This document shows, piece by piece, positions 58,342-64,000 of a stretch of 64,000 bases of DNA; the first letter of the stretch is position 1; the number at the start of each line of letters is the position of its first letter. The stretch lies in contig JAZGTN010000119.1 of the NCBI GenBank assembly GCA_037783415.1, positions 372,001-436,000 of the forward strand, written 5' to 3'. The notes below the pieces were generated by a model. It searched no databases. It was not told where the DNA came from and saw nothing but the letters and a program-made list of their open reading frames with translations. Both the position numbers and the translations under genes were made by a program. Origin of the DNA: Leptasterias polaris (Eukaryota > Echinodermata > Asteroidea > Forcipulatida > Asteriidae).

Positions 58342-60919
58342 TATCACAGTGCACACACAATAGGACTGGTTAGTTAACTGAAAGGGGCTTGTCTAAACTG
58401 AAACCTTAATCTAATTCGGATATACACTAAATTGATTCACTGCTATATTCAATAAACCTCATCAGTGATGAATAATGTTCCAGATTATAGTAGGGAGTGT
58501 GCGACTGGCTATAAAGTGTGACGTATGCACTCGCGTGTGATGTGCTCCATTACAGTATTTTTGCCCATTACATTTTGAACGCAGAATCCGATCGACACCA
58601 AATTTGTTGACTTTTCCTAAATTATCTATGGTAATATTGTATATAAATATTAATATTTATTAACAAAATGCTACCGAAGGAGGTCGGCTATTACTTTAGC
58701 AACCTGTTGTTTGATCTTGGGTGTTGGTGAAATGTTTGTAATCGGTTTTTTAAAGATTTTGTTTTCGTTATTAACAAACTTAGTGTGTTTGTTCAAGTCA
58801 CATAAAGTGTGGAAACTGGTCGTCGAGCATCACCACGGTTGTCCGCGTGCCTTAAACCTAAAACAAAACAAAACACCCACCTAAAATCTAACTGATCTGT
58901 GGGCACTGTTGTGGTTTCTTGTGATTGCGATGGACTGGAATTGCTGGGCGGCAAACGAATTCATCAGCAACAACGTTTGGCCAATTCCTGATTAATTTCA
59001 AACCATATTACACGCTTTAGTTATCTCCATTGCGTGACATCACACATGAATGCATGATTGAACTAAACAATAAGGTGGCAAATAATATAGGTCAGTGTCA
59101 ATTAGTAAGAAAAAAGAAGAAGAAACAAAACAAAACATTCCATGCAGTCTCAGTGTAACTCTCAAGTGTAGAACTAATGCGCCTAACGACATCATCACAT
59201 CGCGAGCCAATCTGCACAAAGCAGCCAAATTGGAGGCACCCAATTGCACTGAAGGGACAAGGAACACTTTAGTATATTAACACGAGATGTATTTTTGTCC
59301 AACAGTGCCTCAATACTGAAAGAAAATTACATCAATTGGAATATTTGTGTCTCTTGTTGGAGAACTCGGCCGCCTGTTAATTGCCCTGTGTGTGACATGA
59401 ACCTAGCATGATCTTATAAGCAATCATTATTAAAATAGTATTTGGAGAAAAAAAAAAACCCCAAAAACTAAAGACATGGCATTGCCTAGTCTTATAGTAC
59501 GGCAAGTTGGTGATTGGATTATGCTTTAAGTGATACACTGCAAAAGCTATGGGTGATAACGTTTTGTCATAAATAGATACAGAGTTAAATTAAAATTTCA
59601 TAAGTTTGTTAAATTAACACTAATCTCTGCCAAAACACTGACATTGTTACAAAATTCAAGAATAAACCGTATGTACCCCCCTGTGACGTGTTTGTGCGAG
59701 CACCAACAACTCAATTTGTAAAGCTATAGAATGTTCGCCAGAGCAATCGCCACTTTAATCCAAGATAAACATTTTCAACAAGCAACAATCACAATTTCTC
59801 AGAGCCAGGACTTTCAAACCGCAACATGAAGAGATTCATATTTTTTAAGCCCGTTCGTCTCCAGCCTTGATTTAAAGCGGTGTGCAGAAAACTAACACAC
59901 CAAACAAAGCCAAAGATCCCTGCTCAAAGCCGAAGATCAAGCCCGACTTTTTAAAAAGTCTTGCTTTGTTTTAGGGGATCTTAAAGTCTAATTCTGCTGC
60001 CGTATATTGGTCATCACAAATTTTTTATTAGACACTTCTATAAATCTAGATTGGCTGGATTTCTTCGCTGGTTCCAAAAGTGACCATCTAAAAACAATGT
60101 TTGGAGAAAATCGACGTTGAAGTTACACAATTTTTTGCTGTTTCCGAGTCTGTTTACTAATTTTATGTTACATTTTGTATTATTAATCTTTATATTATTA
60201 TTATTATCATTGCAATTTTTAAAGTAATATGAGAGAAAAACAAATAGATAAAGCTGACTGTTTCTTTCGTACAGAACTGTCAATGCGTTTTCATTCTTGC
60301 AACTATTTTAATGAGTAATTAATTCCTAAACGAATGCGTCACAAACCATGCATATTGAGACCTCTTGCGAATGGTCATTTCGTGAAATCTCTACGCTTCA
60401 TTAGGTTGGACAGATAGGTCACTTCGTGGGGGGGGGGGCACGCTTCAAAAGGTCCAACTAATGATGGGTCACTTATTAAAAACGCAAAAGTCGTACATGC
60501 GAGTTTAGAACCACGTTTATGGCATAATTATCACGGTTAAAGTGGTGTATCGTGATAGGTTACTTCGTGGAAACAGAAAAATGGCAAACCTAGTAATACG
60601 TAGCTCACACTTTTTAGGGTAATTACGAAACTACGTATTAGGCAATGAAACTTGCTGGAATGTAATACGAGTATTGAATAATTGTATTGAAACCGATTTG
60701 CAAAATGTTGTGATTTTTGACAGATATGTTACTAATTTAGTGGAACCAGCGACAATGTTGGACGATATTTGGTGTTAAACGTTAAAATGTAAGCTTTAAA
60801 TGGTGATTGTGTGAAGACATCTTTCAAGTTCGTTAGAAGGAGAAAGAAAACACTCCACTGTGGTTGGTCAGAAGGTTGGGAGCTGATTCGTATCCGAAAT
60901 GAATAATAAAAACTAAACA
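58342..60919. other. Unique stretch, no gene seen
   Basis: About 2.6 kb of A/T-rich DNA downstream of the neuropeptide gene without recognised repeats, apart from a G11 run at 60428-60438 and ATT-rich patches near 60195. Confidence 0.55.
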
Positions 60920-61090
60920 ATAATAGGAAGTTCTTATATAGCGCTATAATCACCCCCGATGGGAGTCTCAAAGCGCTCAGTATTTTCCCTTACAAGGTAG
61001 ATGGAGCTATACGTGCTATTGTAAGAGAGCTAGTACTTTATATAGCACCATGCAATGGTTTACAAGGTGCTGTGGCGCAATATGCAGCTA
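60920..61090 (-). repeat. Retroposon 3' tail fragments (AGCGCTATATAAGAA type)
   Basis: The minus strand carries AGCGCTTTGAGACTC and then AGCGCTATATAAGAAC, running into short ATT repeats. This resembles the 3' ends of CR1/L2-like LINEs and of SINEs that borrow them. A second related stretch around 61040-61085 (tatatagcaccatgcaatgg) follows. No reading frame is preserved. Confidence 0.4.
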
Positions 61091-61100
61091 ATAAGACCAG

Positions 61101-61244
61101 GGCTCGATTTCACAAAGCACTAAGATTCATCGATGAGTTGTCAGTATTGCCACAGTGAGTTGTATTGTGCCATCACACTTTGCTTAGCAATTAGGATGGA
61201 TTTGCACTTAAGATCAATCTTAGCCATTTGTGAAATCGAGCCCA
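61101..61244. mobile_element. Inverted-repeat MITE with GGGCTCGATTTCAC ends
   Basis: The left end GGGCTCGATTTCACAAAG is mirrored by a right end that reads the same on the other strand with minor differences. Length is about 144 bases and there is no coding capacity. It lies just beyond the 3' end of the neuropeptide gene. It resembles, but is distinct from, the GGGCCCAATTTCATAGAG family elsewhere in the window. Confidence 0.7.
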
Positions 61245-61398
61245 GGAACACACGATCTTCTTCTCTTTCACGGTTCTTTTACGTGCGTTACACAACACAC
61301 TAGGCCTAATGCCCGTCGATACAACATTGGACTAATAAACCATGCTACCGCTATCTTTGCCAAGCTCTGCAGCGGTCAAATAGCAATAATGCACCGGT

Positions 61399-61404
61399 TT
61401 TTAT
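61399..61404 (-). terminator. Candidate poly(A) signal of the neuropeptide gene
   Basis: The minus strand reads AATAAA about 150 bases after the stop codon. It would give a 3' UTR of about 170 bases. It is the clearest hexamer I found in the expected range. Confidence 0.5.
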
Positions 61405-61553
61405 TATATCCAAAGTACGCCCCTACAAAATCGACCTTCCAGCTTCGAGTCAGTTTCATTGTCTTAATGCAAGAACAAAATATGCCTCCATCAATTGGTT
61501 TATGTAATGGAGCTTAAAAAGTGAAAAACATAAACCTACCTACTGAAATATTT

Positions 61554-62162
61554 CTATTCGTATCTTTTGGCCCAGTCGTCGCTTGAGCGTTTACCAAAGA
61601 TGCCGCCGCTCTGGAACACATGTGGAACCCTTCCACCTCGACTCTGTCTCGCAAATTCTCGTTCCTCTGCCGATCTCTTCACATTCCACGTTGGGAGAGT
61701 TCGTTCCATATCGGCCTCGCGTTTACCGAACAGCCCCGACTGCTGGTTGGCCCATAGCTGCCTCTTCGCCATCGCACTATGCCAGCGTGGTTCCTGAACT
61801 AGGTTGCGAAGCCAGTTGGTGTTTTGCTTGCCGTACATTCCAGTTTGTGCCCCCGGTAGCCATGATCTCTTGGCTGTGTCGGGGTAGTGTGATTGCAAGC
61901 TATGTTGAGCAGCGTACATACCAGACTTCCACTGGTCTTCCCCCTTCCACTGCCGATCTTCAACTTGCTGCCCATCCCCGTCATCTGTTCCATCCGCTTT
62001 AGCATTCTCCCCATACTCTGATAACTCTAACAAGCCGGATTTTGTTTCGTCCTCGCCGTTGAAATACACGCGAGCATTAACCGTTGAAACTACAAGTAAT
62101 AAGAAGTGAACGGCTAGAAACAACCGGGTCATCTCACCGTTTGGCGCCATAACAAGAAGCAT
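61554..62162 (-). CDS. Neuropeptide precursor, probably tachykinin-type (202 aa)
   Basis: This encodes a secreted prohormone that would be cut and amidated in the secretory pathway of neurons. Residues 11-30 form a signal peptide with a hydrophobic core (LFLAVHFLLLVV) and likely cleavage after VNA30. An acidic spacer follows (about 36-70), then four related segments: QWKSGMY (77-83, no amidation Gly); SWLPGAQTGMY (100-110) between KR and GK; QLWANQQSGLF (135-145) between KR and GKR; and GGRVPHVFQSGGIF (176-189) after a single Arg and before GKR. The shared ending Q-S/T-G-(G)-M/L/I-Y/F-amide, especially PHVFQSGGIF, resembles what I recall of starfish tachykinin-type precursors. The precursor call is firm and the family name less so. 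ATG codons at residues 1, 5 and 11 all precede the signal core; residue 5 has the best start context (GTTATGG). TATA and CCAAT boxes lie upstream and AATAAA lies downstream, so one uninterrupted exon is likely. Coding sequence density contrasts with the repeat-rich surroundings. Confidence 0.92.
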   Translation of the reverse strand: MLLVMAPNGEMTRLFLAVHFLLLVVSTVNARVYFNGEDETKSGLLELSEYGENAKADGTDDGDGQQVEDRQWKGEDQWKSGMYAAQHSLQSHYPDTAKRSWLPGAQTGMYGKQNTNWLRNLVQEPRWHSAMAKRQLWANQQSGLFGKREADMERTLPTWNVKRSAEEREFARQSRGGRVPHVFQSGGIFGKRSSDDWAKRYE

Positions 62163-62240
62163 AATCTTTCGGTTGTCGTCGCAGTAACTTTTATCTACTG
62201 GAATGGTGTAAAATTAAATCCAAACTTCGTAGAGCCTCTA

Positions 62241-62248
62241 TATTTATA
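62241..62248 (-). promoter_or_regulatory. TATA box of the neuropeptide gene
   Basis: The minus strand reads TATAAATA, 79 bases before the first ATG of the precursor. Transcription would start near 62215-62220, giving a leader of about 55 bases with no need for an upstream exon. Confidence 0.7.
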
Positions 62249-62336
62249 CACTTTACCACGCGGTAGCGTTGGAGTAACAAACATCTCATTCACCTAGACG
62301 TGTCCGCAAGTTGCTCCGCCCACTTTGAAGTATCAA

Positions 62337-62341
62337 CCAAT
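62337..62341 (+). promoter_or_regulatory. CCAAT box (inverted relative to the gene)
   Basis: CCAAT on the plus strand lies about 90 bases upstream of the TATA box of the minus-strand neuropeptide gene, a usual distance for NF-Y sites. Orientation is known to be flexible for this motif. Confidence 0.45.
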
Positions 62342-62405
62342 GGCGACGTTGCCTTCTTGCGGTGGCGCAGTGTCAATCCACCCACGTGTCCAAACGCAGA
62401 TTTCT

Positions 62406-62410
62406 ATTGG
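62406..62410 (-). promoter_or_regulatory. Second CCAAT box
   Basis: ATTGG on the plus strand reads CCAAT in the direction of the neuropeptide gene, about 160 bases upstream of the TATA box. Paired CCAAT boxes make this a plausible proximal promoter, although a 5-base motif alone is weak evidence. Confidence 0.35.
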
Positions 62411-64000
62411 GTATTCATTTACTACGTTTAAAGTGAAATAACTGTGCAAGGATGATATCTACATTTCCAAAAATAATAAATTACAGCGTGTTTCTTATTG
62501 TCAACGGTTACGTTGATTACACTCGCGACTTGGTTGGGGGTCGGGTGGGGTGGGTCTCACGGGAGAGGTGGGTCTCACGGGAGAGGTGGGGGCAAACCCC
62601 ACGCTTTTAAAAAAAAGCCTATTATCTTTTCGATAATGAGTTGCTGGGTGGATCTCCATTGGGTTCTCCATCATACGCTTCTGATTTGTTTTAAAATTAT
62701 CGTTCAAAAAATAAGGCCCCAATCTCAAGGTTTTGAAAAAACACTTCTGTCGTTGACAACGTGCGTCAAAATTACAATAGTTTGACGTCATGTGTGGGAG
62801 TTTGCTTTGTTATAATGCTGCAGCAAAGCGGTTATACAAAACGGAGCTCCTATACACATGACTTAGCATTAGTGATAACGTAACATGGCTTCCTGAACCT
62901 TTCTGAAAAGCACCGGTGTGATTGTTTTCTACACCATTAAAGTCTGTTTAATCTCATGTGAACTCATTTTTTTTTATTGATTATACAATTTAATTGAATT
63001 TCAGGAAAGATCACTTGTTTCTCGTTCAAGTAGGTCTTGAAGCTTCTCCGGATTAACGGAGACCTAATGCGTGACAGCGGGAAGGAGTGTGGTCTACCTG
63101 ACGACGACTGAAGAACATAACCCTTCACTGAAAGTGTGGGTCTAATTATATTTTGTTATAACGTGACTTGTATCGATGCAGTTGTTACAGAGGTGCTGGA
63201 CATAGCTCTAAGGTATGCGAGAGGCGAGTCTCTTGCATTAAAGGAATAATGGCAATTCTGAAGAAGGGTAGTCGAAGCCAAGAGTGAAAGCTGGGGAATA
63301 TGTTTTTATGATTTTGGTGATAGGAGAATCGTTTTAGAAATGATGTCACGCAGAAATAGCATAGGTTTTGATAATGTCAAACAGAATTTACCAACTGCTG
63401 AATCATAACTGCAAAAAACACTTAGAGAAGTTTTAAATATTATGTACAGTCCCCAGTCCATACTCCAGTGATGGCTTAATCTTGTCCAGAAAACCACAAA
63501 CAGGCTACCTTGCACGGGGGTAACCATAAAAACCAGGCTTCCAGTAGATAATAGACTTGATTTCAAGTCTGAGATCGCGGTTATTTCTCTGCATCAGCCA
63601 CACAAAATTTCCTCCGCAGAATGGCTATCACGCGGTCTCAGCTCGCAATCTGTGATCGTAGGTTAAAGACGGAGGTTAATCCACAAGAGGGCGCTATTTC
63701 AGGCAATTATGTATTGGCTATCAGGTAGACTAAAAACCACGAGCACAGACTTGGAACCAAGTCTAAGGAGATAACAGTCTAAGTGCTCATTGTCATCTAA
63801 TCTTATAGAAGTAAAAACATACAGCTCAGCTGTCAGTTATTACTGTACCGGAACAATCACGTAGTGAATTTTGTAAAGCAAAACAATTTGAACCGGGATG
63901 AAAATCGACCCTGGGTGGAGCTGTCCCGGAACCTACCCTGCAATATTTTTGATAAGGTGCTATAGGATTGGTGACATAATTTCCTTGATAAAAGTTACAT
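62411..64000. other. Upstream region of the neuropeptide gene
   Basis: Holds a tandem GGGTCTCACGGGAGAGGT duplication at 62550-62590, the CRE palindrome at 62783 and otherwise unique DNA. No upstream exon is evident. Confidence 0.5.
62783..62790. promoter_or_regulatory. CRE-type palindrome TGACGTCA upstream of the neuropeptide gene
   Basis: A full cAMP-response-element palindrome lies about 540 bases upstream of the TATA box. CREB control is common for neuropeptide genes. The same octamer is unusually frequent in this window through repeats, although I see no repeat around this copy. Confidence 0.35.

Noticed and set aside
61583..62002. 139-codon plus-strand frame
   Set aside because: Antisense shadow of the neuropeptide precursor; it shows no signal peptide or motif, while the minus-strand frame has all the processing sites.
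61554..62162. SALMFamide-type precursor as the alternative family
   Set aside because: The peptides end in amidated Phe or Tyr, but none has the SxLxF or SxFxF core; the FQSGGIF ending fits the tachykinin type better.

Overview
This is eukaryotic, almost certainly animal, DNA: long A/T-rich non-coding stretches, abundant short inverted-repeat transposons, tRNA-derived SINE fragments, decayed LINE ends, microsatellites and no operons. The one confident protein gene, on the minus strand at 61554-62162, encodes a neuropeptide precursor. Its predicted amidated peptides (ending QTGMY, QSGLF and FQSGGIF before Gly-Lys) look to me like the tachykinin-type precursors of sea stars. That, with repeat families I associate with echinoderm genomes, points to an echinoderm, probably an asteroid. 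The species cannot be fixed from the sequence alone.

Layout. 1-9 kb: unique A/T-rich DNA with a 272-bp foldback element (2946), a foldback element with YY1-like sites (5148), a dispersed segment present twice (5940, 8232) and a reversed SINE (7165). 9-17 kb: many C/G homopolymers, LINE 3' remnants (9690, 15521), tRNA-like SINE heads (10680, 15217), an ATTTAGTTATTT array (12232), degenerate tandem repeats (12895) and a palindromic 42-bp array (14244). 17-28 kb: nested MITEs, a hairpin carrying perfect histone-type 3' stem-loops in both orientations (19381), an internally deleted LINE (21118), and a cluster of promoter-like mobile elements (27186-28083). 28-37 kb: a CRE-bearing triplet repeat (28692), a 1.35-kb foldback element with ten exactly spaced 56-bp units (29918-31268), 3.5 kb of unique DNA, then SINEs. 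37-48 kb: degenerate tandem repeats, more MITEs, a second identical copy of the 272-bp element in opposite orientation (41576), a 1-kb foldback (42994) and a 43-bp minisatellite (47015). 48-58 kb: a perfect hairpin (50593), SINEs on both strands, a foldback nested in a foldback (51874-52959), GTCGAC-rich repeats (53460), thirteen apparently identical 91-bp units (54974-56156), and several MITEs. 58-64 kb: mostly unique DNA around the neuropeptide gene, which has a TATA box, CCAAT boxes and a candidate poly(A) signal.

The neuropeptide gene seems to be a compact single-exon unit. Everything else is mobile or tandem DNA. Much of it carries regulatory-looking motifs: 17 copies of TGACGTCA, YY1-like AAGATGGCGGC, CCAAT boxes, CTCF-like motifs in terminal repeats, and histone-type stem-loops. 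Small exons of multi-exon genes could be missed by eye. Repeat boundaries were read manually and may be off by a few bases, more for degenerate arrays.
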